In this document: in pieces, positions 42,586 to 54,071 of the stretch | Numbering within the stretch: the stretch's first letter is position 1 | How the letters are laid out: the number at the start of each line of letters is the position of its first letter | Position numbers and translations under genes: made by a program | The notes under the pieces: model-generated | Told to the model about the DNA's origin: nothing | Databases searched by the model: none | The model's input: only the letters and a program-made list of their open reading frames with translations | Origin: Neoscytalidium dimidiatum | Taxonomy: Eukaryota; Ascomycota; Dothideomycetes; Botryosphaeriales; Botryosphaeriaceae | Length of the DNA stretch: 64,000 nt | Assembly (NCBI GenBank): GCA_037367355.1 | Contig: CM074701.1 | Location: 124,001-188,000 of the forward strand | Reading direction: 5' to 3'

Positions 42586-44553
42586 ATGGCGCTCGCATTG
42601 GCAACGCCTCTGGCGCTAGGCGTCCTCTCCCATCTCGTCGCCAGCCGGCATGATGGCGTCGAATTCGACGCACACCCCTGGCAGCTCGCCTTTGCCTACC
42701 TCGGTTCTCTCGCAGCACTGCTCTACTACAATCTCTCCAGCCTTCAGCTCAGCGCCCTCAGCGCACTGACCCGGACGGCTCTCTTGGCAACTCTTTTCAA
42801 TGTAGGCTTCTTCGCCAGCCTGATCATCTACCGGCTCTACTTCCACCGCCTCCGGAGGTTTCCCGGCCCAAAGCTTGCCGCCGTATCCCAGTTCTACGCC
42901 ATGAGCCTGGCGGCCAAGGACATGAAGTTGTGCCAGGAGATCCAGAAGTTGCATCAGCAGTACGGTGACATCATCCGCATTGGTGCCGTTACTCGCTCGC
43001 CCTGCCGTGCGCAAGTGCTGACAACGTGCAGGTCCGCGTTACCTCTCCATCAACAATGCCGAAGCTATTCCCCTTGTCTATGGTACGGAGCTTCCCAAAC
43101 AGGAAAGGTGTGAACGCAACACTCACAGACCTAGGCCCTCCAATGCGTTGTGTGAAGGCCGCTTGGTACGCTCAGACCGGAGGTGACCCACAGTACTGCT
43201 CTCTCAACCAGACTCGTGACCTTGAACTTCACCGTCTTCGCCGCAGAGCTTGGGATCGAGCGTTCAGTATGAAAGGTATGAAAGAGGAAGTTTGTCTGCC
43301 GAATCCAATACACTGACCAATAGTCTAGCCCTGGATAGCTACGTTCCCCGTGTAGCCGTCCATTGTGAGAAACTGATTAGCCAGCTCCGCTCTCGCAAGG
43401 ACGAGATTGTGAACATCCAAAAATGGGCTGGTTTCTTCGCATTCGACGTTATGGGGGACGTTGGCCTTGGAAAGGGCTTCGGCACGCTGGATACGGGCGA
43501 GGATCATCCTGGAATTGCCGCTGTCCACGACGCCATGTACTCTGTCGGCCTGATGACGCCAGTGCCGTGGTTGATCAGCTTCCTTACTGCCATTCCCGGA
43601 GCTGCATCTGCCATCCAAGATTTCCAGAAGTACTGCGCTGACGCTGTGGACGAAAAGGAAAAAGTAAGCAGAGCGAACAAGTATCATCGAATATAACTTA
43701 CAATTTAACGTAGACTCTCGACAAGGATACGGAGCCTACCGACATCATGTCCTGGATCCTGAAAGCCAAATACGAGAACGACCGCTCTGCCCCTCCCGGT
43801 GTCCAAGCTCTTCACGAAGATTCCCGTCTCATCATTGCCGCTGGAAGGTGCGTTCCGACTTCGTCGCCCCATGCCCCCTCTCTGACCAATTCCCAAAGTG
43901 ACACCACGCTCGCCGCCCTCACCAACCTGACCTACTACCTTTGCCGCAACCCACACACCCAGAAGGCTCTCCAAGCCGCTCTCGACGCTGCCTGTCCCGC
44001 CGGCGACGCATCCTGGTCCTACGACGCGATCAAGGCCGTCCCTTACCTCGACGCCGTCATCAACGAAACCATGCGCCTTTGGCCGCCGGCAACGGCCGCC
44101 ATGCCGCGCATCACGCCGCCGGAAGGCCTCCAGATCGGCGACGTCTGGATCCCGGGCAACGTGACGGTAGCCATCCCGCCGTACACGGTCCAACGCGACC
44201 CGCGGAACTTCGAGCGGCCGGACGAGTTCCTGCCGGAGCGCTGGACCGAGGGCGCCGCCAAGCCGGAGGAGGGCGGCTTCATGCCGTTCTCGCGCGGGCC
44301 GGCCAACTGCGCGGGAAAGAACTTCGCGAAGATGGAGCTGCGGATGGTCGTGTCGAGGTTGTTCTTGAATTTCGAGGTGGAGGTCGTGGAGGACGAGGCG
44401 GCGGGGGCGTTTGAGGGGAGCCAGATGGATACGGTGTCGTTGACGGTGCCCGGGCTGAATGTCAGGATCAGGCCGAGGCACGTGTTAGGTCATTATGAAG
44501 GACGGAGATGGACGGTGGAGGGCAACATGCACGTCAAGAGCGTACACGGGTAA
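42586..44553 (+). CDS. Cytochrome P450 monooxygenase
   Basis: Six exons (42586-42982, 43032-43082, 43135-43275, 43329-43663, 43714-43847, 43899-44553) give 570 aa. The N-terminus has about three hydrophobic segments before the RFPGPKLAAVSQF proline hinge, more than the single anchor of most microsomal P450s. The I-helix motif is AAGRSDTT, the ExxR pair is Glu409/Arg412 in NETMRLWPP, and the heme loop is PFSRGPANCAGKNFA with Cys490. In the consensus FxxGxRxCxG the Arg is replaced here by Ala, a variant I have seen in some fungal CYP families. The protein should be ER-bound and act with NADPH-P450 reductase. The substrate is unknown. A Zn2Cys6 regulator follows on the same strand 720 bp downstream. 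Confidence 0.9.
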
Positions 44554-45273
44554 GAGTAAAGCAGGTGTATATCATTAGTAACGAAGACTTGAAAAAAAAA
44601 AAAAAAAAAGCCGAGCTTCATGCATCCCATCCCTTCCTGGCATCCATCCGCCACCCTGCCGCCTAACAATTCCCAACTCTTCACTCACCACACATCTCCC
44701 TACCGTCCAACTATCGCAGGATCAACGGCAGCATCGCTCCCAGAATCGTTTCCCCCTTCCTTCCCCGGCTACACCTCCACCCCGCGGCGCAGGATGCTTC
44801 CATTTTCTGCTTAGCGCGACATGTTTGCGGGAGCTATTCCTAACGCGTCAACAACATGCCTTAGAGTTCGGCTATCTCGTCATCGATCTTGGAGACACAG
44901 CCCGGGAGGAAGACAGCAACCGGTGAAAAAGAACCATCTGTTACAAGACCTGCTGTTACTTGAAACATTCGCAATGCCAACACCCACACGTCGTTACGGT
45001 TAGATGGACTTGGAGTTGAGGTGCGGGCTGTGAGCTGTGAGACTTGCTGAACGTAGACGTGACGTCCGGGCGTATTTGCCCGTGCGGCGCTGTCCTGTCC
45101 TCTAGGCAGAAAGATTGTCCAGCACCACGTCAAGACTCCAAGCCCCGTGGAGCCGGCTCTGCTATCCCGAAGGATCAGCCACAACAGATAAGAAGTGGGG
45201 TGGCTGGGAGCACTCTGTGATCCTCGAACCTCCCTCACACAACCTTTCCGTAACCAGATCCAATCTGCGCGAC
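44554..45273. other. Intergenic stretch, P450 to regulator
   Basis: 720 bp with an A-tract (44592-44608) close to the P450 stop, followed by the promoter of the zinc-cluster gene. No coding frame is supported. Confidence 0.5.
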
Positions 45274-46885
45274 ATGGTCGGCGTACCGGGACGATCCAAG
45301 GGCTGCGCAACCTGCAGGAAACGCAAGAAAGGGGCACGTCTTCTCCCACTCTCTGACGGTATTACCCACGCGCAACGCTAACGCCATTCGGCAGTGTGAT
45401 CTCCAGCGACCTGCTTGCGGGCAGTGTGTTAAGGCCGGCCTGGACTGTGGCGGTTACGACCGTCAGCGCATCTTCATCAATCACTCTGCCGCTCCGTCAG
45501 CAACCGCCCTTCTTACAACCAGGGAGCCTGTGCTTCCCCCATGCTCATCCGTGCAGTCATCGTTTCAGATCGTCCTGCCAGACGCCCTCACCCGCTCCGC
45601 CTATGAGGTGAAGTCCCTCGGCCTGTTCTGGGACGCTTATCTCCCTAGTGGTCAGACCTTTACGTCAACCCAGGCTCAGTTCACCACCGGAAGCTGGCTC
45701 AGATTCATTGACTCGCTGTACCACCGCGAAGATACGCTCAAACATGCACTGCTCGCACTGAGCCTGGGTACTGTCGGTCAGCAGCAAGGTGACTCTTGGA
45801 TGACCCAGCAGGGACTTGCATCCCATGGGCGTGCCCTGAGGGAAATGGCTATGGCGGTAGATAGCCCGGAGCGAGCTCGTCAGGATGAGATGTTAGCTGC
45901 AGCTAGACTTTTGGGTTTATTCCAGGTACTTCGCCCCCTCATCTCATAATATCCTGTCTCGTGCTGACTCAATAGATCCTTTTCGGTGCCAACGACCAGG
46001 ACAAATTCGCCCAGGCGCGAAGTTGGAGCAGCCACGTGAACGGAGAGCTTTCTCTGTCACAGGCCCGAGGGCCCCAGGCGTACATGGTTGGCAACGCTCA
46101 TCAGCTATTTTCAGATGGACGCCTGAATAATGTCCGTGCATCATTCAGACCTATCTGATACCTAAAACAAGACTAACTATTCGTAGATCATCTCGGCAAT
46201 AAGATGCAGGAAAAAGACGCTTTGGAGTGACCCGGAATGGAAAACCATTCCGTGGCTAGTCGTCCCGAAGACTCCTAAGGATGCTTTGCTGGACATTATG
46301 GCCGACGTTCCGACCATTATGGAAAAACTGGACAGTGCAGAGGCATGCTCAGACTCGTATGCAAAATCCAACCTTGCCAAGACTGTTGTTCAAGCATGTT
46401 GGAATTTGGACATGCAACTCACCGAATGGGTCCTCAACATGAACTTCATAATGCATCTAGATATCGACAAGATCTCCAGGGTAGATGAGATTGGGGACTT
46501 CGCTATGTCGCATCTTACGTATCTCTACTGGGTTACTTGCATCCTCATATACACCACGCTTCAATCTGCTAACCGAGCATGCGCTGAGCCTCAGCTCTTA
46601 CCTGCTCGTATTGACCAGCGTATCTTCGCCCGGAAGATTGCCCAGTCCGCCTCCTATTTCTTCAGTCCCGAAGCTGGCATCTTTGGTGCCCACGCTGCGT
46701 CTTTCCCCATCGGTATCGCTCTGAGCGTACTCACCAACCCCGACAACCAGGTTGAGGAAGATCACAAACTTCTCACGAACTTATTTCAGCACGGAAGATT
46801 GGAAGTCACTATCGGAAAGTTCCTCAATAGCATGCGCGCAGGCTACCAGGTCAGCCTATGCAAGCTCCGGGGTCCAAATTCATGA
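45274..46885 (+). CDS. Zn2Cys6 transcription factor downstream of the P450
   Basis: Four exons (45274-45333, 45395-45925, 45976-46131, 46187-46885) sum to 482 codons. The zinc cluster is cut by the first intron: exon 1 ends RSKGCATCRKRKKG and exon 2 opens CDLQRPACGQCVKAGLDCGGYDRQ, together giving C-x2-C-x6-C-x6-C-x2-C-x6-C. This junction needs a GC donor (GGG|GCACGT), since no GT donor gives the right frame; a CTAAC branch site lies before the CAG acceptor. The rest resembles the short fungal-TF (DUF3468-like) regulators that read SLGLFWDAYLPSG, TLKHALLALSLGTVGQQ and ARSWSSHVNGELSL. The C-terminal end is uncertain because a GTCAGC donor-like site precedes the stop by 33 nt. It may regulate the adjacent P450. 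Confidence 0.82.
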
Positions 46886-46968
46886 ACGTCGTTACTCGAA
46901 AAAATGTCTACATCCACACCAATCTTCCCAATTACCGGAACAAGTAAGATCTTCCCCCATCAAAGCTA

Positions 46969-48967
46969 TCACGCCGGCTTCTCCACCAACGGTCTCCACC
47001 CCCCATCCATCTCCATAACGTAATTATTCTCCAACTCCCCCGGCTGCTTTTTCTGCGCATCCGCGCTCAACTCCGCAACCTCCCGCGCCTCCAGCTCGCC
47101 ACCAACCGCCCACCTCTGGCGTCCCTGCTCCGCCATCGCCGCCGCCACCGCCGTCCTCTCCGTCCTCTTCCTCCACCACCACAACGCACCCACAACGACC
47201 GCAATCAACGCCGCCCCGCCCACCGCCGCGCCCACACCCACCCCAGCCATCGCCCCGGCCGACAACCCACCACCGCTTCCACCGCCCATCCCCGCGCCAC
47301 TCTCCCCTCCTCCTCCTCCTCCTCCTCCTCCTCCTCCTCCACCATCACCCTCCCCCGCCAACGGCCTCAACACCCCCTCCCACGTCTCCGCCCACCCGGG
47401 CGCATCGCGCCGCGCCACCAACGGCCCCTCGTCCCCGACCTCGATGCTCTTGACGCTCTCCGCCACGCCCGCCACGCCCGCCGGGCCCGGCGCCTGCGCC
47501 AGCCACGCCGTGCCGGACTGCCAGTTCTGCGCGAGGAAGGCGCCCTGCAGGAAGGCGCGGCCGAGGAGGACGGAGGCCTGCGCGGCGGTGGAGGAGGTCG
47601 TGGGCGCCGGGTAGGGGCGGCAGGGGAAGTAGGGGGTCGGGTCGGTGGAGGAGATGGCGGTGGCGAGGGTGAGGTTGAGGAGGGCGAGGGGGATGGAGAT
47701 GGCCGATGTCGTCGTGGCGGTGGCGTTGTTCTGGAAGGTGAAGGTCAGGGCGTGCGGGGAGGTGAGGAGGGGCGCGTAGGACGGGTCGGTCGTGTCCCAG
47801 AGGTAGAGGCCGAAGGTGGGGAGGTACGTGACGGGCAGGTGGGAGGCGATGGCGTCGCAGGTGGAGCCGGGCAGGTAGAGGTAGGGGACGCCCGGGTCGA
47901 CGCGCGCGGTGAGCGGGGGCGGGGAGGCCGAGTCGTCGGTCTGGAGGAGGTCCGCTATCGGGGTCGTGGTCGTGTTGAGGTACGCGGAGGCGCCGGAGGC
48001 GACGGTCAGGGAGACGGCGGCCAGGGAGAAGAAGCTGCCGTTCGCGGCCGTGATCGGGCTGGTGAGCACGCGCGACTCGTCGTAGCCGCCCCAGAAGAGC
48101 GACCCGGAGACGTTGTGCAGCGCCGAGCCGACGTGCAGGCCGTAGCTCTTGCTCGGGATCACGCCTTGGTTGTACGCGCGGGAGAGCGTGATGTTGTCGG
48201 AAGCGGCGCTGCCGTTCGCGGCCGTCCAGTTGAACGTGTCTTCGCCGCCATACAGCGAGAGGTAGCCGACGTCCAATGTGTACGATGCTCCGTGCGGGTA
48301 GTGTACGGAAACGTTGTCGGCCACGGCGGTGACGACGCGGTCGAGGAACTCGTACGAGCCGGTCGTCGAGTCCGTGAGCGTGAAGCGGTCCGATACGTAG
48401 CGCAGCTGGCCCTCCAGACCCATCACGTCCGTGGTGTACGCGCCGGCCTCGTCTCTCCATGTCGACGGCTCGAACTCGGCGCTGTTTTGGTCTTCTCGGA
48501 GCGACTGTGCTCCGCTGCCGCGCCACATGCCTGGTAGAGGCTGTTGGCAGTCGGCGTCTTGGGACTGGCAGGCGCTTGCGTTGACGATGACGGACGTCTC
48601 CATGAGCGAAGGCAGGAACCATTGTATCTAGAGCGTTTTATGTCTCAGTATATGCTTGGGCAGGCGTCAAGAAGTCGGTTTCGATAGCGTACCTGATCCG
48701 GGAAGTCGATTGGAAATGCTGTTCTCCTTGTCAGGCCTTTGAATATACTTCCGGCGTTCGAATCACATACTGATGACGTTCCATGGTCCGTCAGGCCCGA
48801 CTGAGTTGCGGTCAGTAAAAGTAGAGAGGAGAGGCAGTAGAAGCGCGCTTGCCTGTGGTATTAGAGCTGAAGACTATCGGCCACGGAGCAGCTGCATATG
48901 TACGTAAGATACATGGTGATATTAAAGTCAAGGAAAATAGTGGTCGAGGCAGTCGTGAGAGAAACAT
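46969..48967 (-). CDS. Aspartic-protease-like type I membrane protein
   Basis: Four exons (48853-48967, 48771-48800, 48693-48718, 46969-48627) sum to 610 codons. Exons 2 and 3 are only 30 and 26 nt. The first intron uses a classical GC donor (CAG|GCAAGC). Exon 1 gives a signal peptide (LFSLTLISPCILRTYAAA). The body has the pepsin fold layout: LGLHVGSAL-like strands, GSLFWGGYDESRV and the second-lobe VDPGVPYLYLPGSTCDAI. The first-lobe catalytic DTG is absent and the second reads DPG, so it is probably catalytically dead. After a Gly-rich linker (12 Gly coded by a CTC repeat) comes a membrane helix (about 518-542) and a 67-residue cytosolic tail. Many NxS/T sites are present. It may act as a surface sensor or binding protein; an upstream ATG at 49039 is an alternative start. 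Confidence 0.83.
47305..47340. repeat. CTC trinucleotide repeat coding for a Gly run
   Basis: About twelve CTC/TCC units; on the minus strand they encode the poly-Gly linker between the protease-like domain and the membrane helix. Confidence 0.9.
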
Positions 48968-51429
48968 ATTTACTACCAAATATTCAAAATGTGCTCCTTC
49001 ATGACAGAAGATCTGGTGCAGCAGTTGCGAGCATTTCAAGAAAGCGAATGGCGGATGGAGAATCCTTCGATATTATGTACCTACTTACACATGCTCGAGG
49101 ATAGCCCTTGCTTGCCAAGTGCGAACTCAAACTGATTGCGGGGTCGACAGGACTATTGCAGCCGCCAGGGAAAGGAGACGCTGCAAGTTGATTGCACGGC
49201 GGTATATGGGGGCCAAAAGCCCTCGCCTGCGCACTATGCCATCACCATCTCGGCCCCCAAAACTTTACTCAAGTAAGCCCGAAGCTGCAACTCGATTGGA
49301 GGATATCTCTTGGAGTGCAACTTTGCTTTTCCCTTTAGTGTCGCGGAAGTACACGCGGAGTGGTTTTGTCTCGAAATCTTGCTGCACACAGCGCTCTCAT
49401 GGGGCGCGTTTCACCCACCCAGCGATCGCTACCCCTATCGGCCATCTTCACCCTTGTCGGTGACTGATCAAACTGGTGAAGATGCAAATGTATTTAGAGG
49501 TATAAGAATCTTCGCTGACATTATTCAAATCAAGCAGTCCGTTATGCGTGAGGTTAAATCCGTAAAGGCCGGCTTTTCCGTGGCTGAGTTCTTTTGCGCC
49601 TAGCCCGAAGTCTATATTTGGACTCTTAATGCAAGCATTTTGAAACATTATCTGGGAGATCTGCCGCCTGTGAACCCGACAGTATGTCCAGCTTCCGGAC
49701 ACTTCCACTTTGACGGCGGCAGGATCACATCGGGTCTCCACCGACACAACGGCTGAAACTTCCACGCTCACTGGCTTACAGGCACCAGCTGTCGGGTTAA
49801 GCATCAGATTGAGATATACATAGCCGATTGTATATATTTGCTTACAACATGGCTACTATCTTGCGGACTGGAATGGCACACTTGTTCCTCCCCAACGAAA
49901 GCTCCCAAAGACATCGAAAGATTTCCTTGAAGAACGTCTGGTAATAATCTCCGCTACGGCGTTGCCCAAGCTAGACTAGCATAGACACTTGTCTACCGCT
50001 ATTTATAATCTATGCGGAATCTGCTAGCATCCATACCTGCAGAAGGTAAGATATCGGGGCGATCTGACTGCGATAACGGTACCTGTTAACACCGTCCCCG
50101 TCCCCGTCTCCGTCTCCGTTTTCACCGTCTTGGCTGAACTACACCTTTTCCGTCTATAGTAGCCTTTCCCTGCTGCGGCGGGCCGTCCGGTGATGTCATC
50201 AAAACCTGAAGAGAGCTAAAGGCCGTCCAAACCTTATCGGTTCGGAACCCTGGGCCAGATGTTGACTGGTGGAGAATAGCAGCCACTGACTATCTTCCAA
50301 CGCAGCCTTAAAATTCTACCTGCATTTCAAAAGTACCAGCCGTGTGCGATACAGGGATCAATGTTGCGGAGATACGGCGTGAAGATGTCAAGGCAAATTC
50401 GAGCCATACAAACGCTATATCCTGTCAGCTTTTCTTTATTTGCAATGCTGACCATCTCTTACTATACTTTTGTGATTCTGGTGAAGCAACAGAATATAAT
50501 ACCATGGATGTGGGAATGAGGATCGCGGTGAGAACAGAGCGATTATGTACAGCAACCCGTATATCACGGAAAAGGTTCGGCGCCTACCAATTTCCCAGGC
50601 TTCATAGAAGGTGAATGCCGCCAATAAGCCACGTGCATCCCGTGCGAACATGCGGTAGTCGGCCCAGAATGCGTTCAGGACCTGTTTACCCGGAGTTTCG
50701 AGGCTTCTGTCAGAATTGGTGTGAGTCAGATGGAAAGTCGAAATTAAATCCAACCAGGGTAGCGCCTTCACAAAGCTTATATCTCCGTGGGGCTTGAATC
50801 GCGAGGTTCGAAAAGGACTCAACGCCATCTATGCGCAAAAGTCACTAAGGCAAGATTGAAGTCCTCAGGAGGCCCTTCGGCTAGCGTTGACGATGGTGGT
50901 CCAGACGTTGCTCAGCAAGACACAGCCCTCTCAAAATCATTATTTGGGAAGCTATCCAACGGCTTTTGTGGACGGACTAGTTGAGACAGAGAGCTATGGT
51001 GGAGTCGCATCAATCTGTACATTACTATTATGATTGAGTCTGATACATGATAAAATGACTGACGTAGTAATCCATCGTAGATGTAGTAGCGTGTCGATTC
51101 AAAAGATACCGGCGTGCATTTATATGGGTGTCCCGCTTGTTTTTTTTTTTTTTTTTGGCAGCTGATAGATCGAAGTAGGAAACTACATCTCGATCAGAGG
51201 CGGACGATGCTGTCACGACATTGACAAGATAGAAGAGGGCCGGAGGCAAGGGTAACGCGCATGGACGCGAGAGCGGTCGACGCGTGGCGCGTGACAGCCT
51301 GATTGGCGCAATCGCCGAAATGTCCGGCGTCATCGCTTCCCAGCCAACAGGCACCAGGCAGCTCCGTATCAGTTGGTTATCAGCTTGCGCCCAGCTCCCT
51401 AGCACTCCACCACACTCCCAACATCCACC
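48968..51429. other. Gene-poor stretch, 2.5 kb
   Basis: Between the protease-like gene and the aminopeptidase. It holds a CCGTCC/CCGTCT repeat near 50090-50120, a T-tract at 51140, and two short minus-strand frames with ATG starts (49448-49804 and 50436-50828). The second is listed separately; the first shows no recognisable feature. Confidence 0.5.
50436..50828 (-). CDS. Candidate small hypothetical protein
   Basis: A 130-aa frame with its own ATG. It contains a well-mixed, protein-like segment (NAFWADYRMFARDARGLL followed by AAFTFYEAWEIG) and then a hydrophobic stretch (VIYGLLYIIALF). A donor-like GGTAGGCG follows EIG, so the true coding part may be spliced or truncated there. No family is recognised and no neighbour supports it. 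It could be a remnant of a larger gene. Confidence 0.25.
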   Translation of the reverse strand: MALSPFRTSRFKPHGDISFVKALPWLDLISTFHLTHTNSDRSLETPGKQVLNAFWADYRMFARDARGLLAAFTFYEAWEIGRRRTFSVIYGLLYIIALFSPRSSFPHPWYYILLLHQNHKSIVRDGQHCK

Positions 51430-52718
51430 ATGAAGTCCGCTACCATTATCTCCTCTTTTGCTGCCGCCGCTTCTGCGCTGTCCATCTTGCGCGACGGCCA
51501 AGCGCCGCTCAAGCAGCCCTCCATCAACATCCCCGATGAGTCTGCCGACGCTGCGACCGAGTCGTACCTGATCGAGCTCGCCCCCGGTGAGACCCGCTGG
51601 ATCACTGAGGACGAGAAGTGGGAGCTTCGCAGGGTAAGTCAGCCGCGATCTAGTAGTCGCAAGCCGCATCTGACAGCTGTGCAGCAAGGAATCAACTTCT
51701 TCGACATCACCGACACCCAGGACCTCGGCTCGACCGCGAAGACCGCCGCGACCGTCAAGTTCCCGCCCACCACCTCCTACAATGACACCGTCAAGCCGCT
51801 GCTCAAGAAGCTGGAGAAGGCCAACATGCGCAAGCACTTGGAAAAGTTTACGTCGTTCCACACTCGCTATTACCGCTCGCAGTACGGCGCTGAGTCGTCC
51901 GCATGGCTCCTGTCTCAGGTGAACCAGACTTTGGCCGAAGCCGGCGCGCTTGACCATGGTGCGACGGTGAAGCCGTTTGAACACTCCTGGGGTCAGAGCA
52001 GTATTATTGCCACCATTCCTGGGAAGAGCGACAAGACAGTCGTGATTGGCGCCCACCAGGACAGCATTAATCTATTCCTCCCGTCCATCCTTGCCGCTCC
52101 CGGCGCCGACGACGGTAAGAAGTTTATACTCTTTAACGGTCGAAAACCTGCTAATTGTTCATTCGTGAAGATGGGTCTGGCACTGTTACAATTCTCGAGG
52201 CCCTGAGGGTGCTACTTACTTCTAGTGATATTGTAAAGGGGAAGGGCGAGAACACGGTCGAGTTCCACTGGTACTCGGCGGAAGAGGGCGGCCTTCTCGG
52301 ATCGCAGGCAATTTTCCAATCGTATGAGAAGGAGAGCAGGAACGTGAAGGCGATGCTCCAGCAGGATATGACCGGTTATGTGCAAAAGACACTGGACGCT
52401 GGTGAGCCCGAGTCGGTCGGCGTTATCACCGACTACGTCGACCCCGGCCTTACCGAGTTTATCAAGGAAGTCATCACTACCTACTGCGACATCCCCTACG
52501 TCCTAACTAAGTGTGGATACGCTTGCTCGGACCATGCGAGCGCGAGCAAGGCCGGCTACCCGTCCGCTTTCGTCATCGAGAGCGATTTCAAGTACTCGGA
52601 CAGCAAGATTCACACCACGGAGGACAAGATCGAATACCTGAGCTTCGATCACATGCTTCAGCATGCGAAGCTGACGCTTGGTCTGGCGTACGAGCTGGCA
52701 TTTGCCAAGTTCGATTAA
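51430..52718 (+). CDS. LAP1: Leucine aminopeptidase, M28 family, secreted
   Basis: Three exons (51430-51633, 51685-52114, 52171-52718) give 393 aa. It has a signal peptide ([18 protein letters not shown]), a propeptide of about 70-80 residues, and an M28E catalytic domain. The two-zinc site is visible as GAHQDS (His, Asp), ADDDGSGT (bridging Asp), [10 protein letters not shown] (general-base Glu and ligand Glu), the Asp in LQQDMTGY, and the His in IHTTED. A Cys pair in [16 protein letters not shown] fits the known disulfide. Fungal Lap1 enzymes remove N-terminal Leu and other hydrophobic residues from peptides outside the cell. The proregion usually acts as an inhibitor or chaperone until cleaved. 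Intron 2 interrupts the metal-binding ADDDGSG motif. It stands alone with its own promoter. Confidence 0.94.
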
Positions 52719-53525
52719 ACAGAACGATCATTGGCCAACCATCAGCCTGTTTCTCCACGTTTCCTGCTCAATCCCCTGTTTTCCATGAATCATCTGCAGC
52801 GATAATGAGGAGGCACAAAGAGGAGACACGAAACTATCAGGGGTATGGTTAGGCTTGAAGCGGAATAGAGGCTGTTGAACATTTCCACGTGCATCTGCTT
52901 TTCTACCGAGATGAGGTTAAGCTTCCCCCGCATTCGGCCCCGGCCGCGCCAGACGTGCCCCGGACGCCACAACTGATCTGCAGGTACTAAGCATCATCTT
53001 TTTCCTTGTCAGGCACTAGCTGCGTCTTTTATTTATTGTCCTATACCGCAGTCGTCAACACCCATGTGCAAAAAGGCGTGGTACCGAGGGCGGTTGGAGG
53101 TGTGTGAAAGCTTGACCCCTGCCCGTCAGGCCAGGAACACGGCGATGCTCGGTATCACAGTCGAGCCTAGGTACTAGGGCGTGTTGCCTATTGGAGGACT
53201 GGAGGAGTGGAGATGAGGAGCTGCTGCAGTGTGCGATCAGCGCGTTACGTCGTTTCCACGAGGACAGTAGAAACGGATTTGTTTGCTCGGCGACATGTGC
53301 TTTTCGGACGATCAATGCCCATGAGGGGAGGGGACATCCTCACGTATAAGAGCTGGGTGGAATTCGATTGCGACATTTCTCCAGCAGCAAACGACAAGTC
53401 CCTCCTCAGCAGTCACTCAAGTCACTTGAAGCTAGCTGCTCGTCACATCTTGCTCCTTCCCACTTCCGGCCTTCACCTCCCAACCACCCAGCCAACAAGC
53501 CCCCCTACAACAGGCCCGGCCAACC
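52719..53525. other. Intergenic stretch, aminopeptidase to CFEM gene
   Basis: 807 bp with no supported coding frame. A TATA-like element (ACGTATAAGAG near 53341) lies about 180 bp before the CFEM start. Confidence 0.5.
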
Positions 53526-54071
53526 ATGAAGACCTTCGCCATCCTCGCCGGCCTCATCGCCGCGCTCGCCCCCGCCGTCTCCGCCCAGGCCGGCTGCGTC
53601 TCGTCGGCGCAGTCGCTCGTGCCGTCGTGCGCGCAGTCGTGCCTGCTCTCGGCCAAGTCGTCCATCGGCTGCACCGTCGAGACGGACTTCGCGTGCGCGT
53701 GCTCGTCGTCGGCCGCGCTGCAGACCAACCAGGCCCTGACCGCGTGCGTGCTGTCCGCCTGCAACAACGACGTCCAGACCGCGCTGCAGGCCTCCTCCGG
53801 CGCCCAGCAGATCTGCTCGTGCGTCGCGACCGCCGCGCCCGACAGCGGCGCCGGCCCCACGACGTCGGCGGGCGGCGGCGCCGGAGGCGGCAGCGCCAGC
53901 AGCACCAGCGCGCCGGCTGCGCCCACGAGCGGCGCGGGTTCGTCCGCCGCGGGCAGCGAGCCTGCGGCCCCGAGCTCGCCCGGCCCGAGCGCTCCGGCGT
54001 CGAGCGGTGGTGCGGGTGGTGCGTGTCCTGGACAGGTTACGAAGACGGTGCTTACGACGATTACGATTTAA
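53526..54071 (+). CDS. CFEM-domain extracellular protein
   Basis: Intronless, 181 aa. Residues 1-20 are a signal peptide (MKTFAILAGLIAALAPAVSA). The CFEM-like cysteine pattern runs over about residues 24-102 (AGC, VPSCAQSC, IGC, FACACSS, TACVLSAC, ICSCVA); ten Cys are present where the canonical domain has eight. The remainder is Ser/Ala/Gly/Pro-rich, typical of an O-glycosylated stalk. CFEM proteins are fungal-specific; characterised ones bind heme (Candida Csa2/Rbt5) or act in the cell wall and in host interaction. The end (GQVTKTVLTTITI) lacks the usual GPI omega site and hydrophobic tail, so it may be secreted. A 3' UTR intron starting ATG|GTGAGT just after the stop is possible. Confidence 0.85.
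   Translation: MKTFAILAGLIAALAPAVSAQAGCVSSAQSLVPSCAQSCLLSAKSSIGCTVETDFACACSSSAALQTNQALTACVLSACNNDVQTALQASSGAQQICSCVATAAPDSGAGPTTSAGGGAGGGSASSTSAPAAPTSGAGSSAAGSEPAAPSSPGPSAPASSGGAGGACPGQVTKTVLTTITI

Noticed and set aside
47345..48622. 425-aa alternative minus-strand frame in the protease-like gene
   Set aside because: Arg/Pro/His-rich off-frame shadow of the real exon.
49448..49804. 118-aa minus-strand open frame with an ATG
   Set aside because: No family features and no neighbouring support; composition is not distinct from background.
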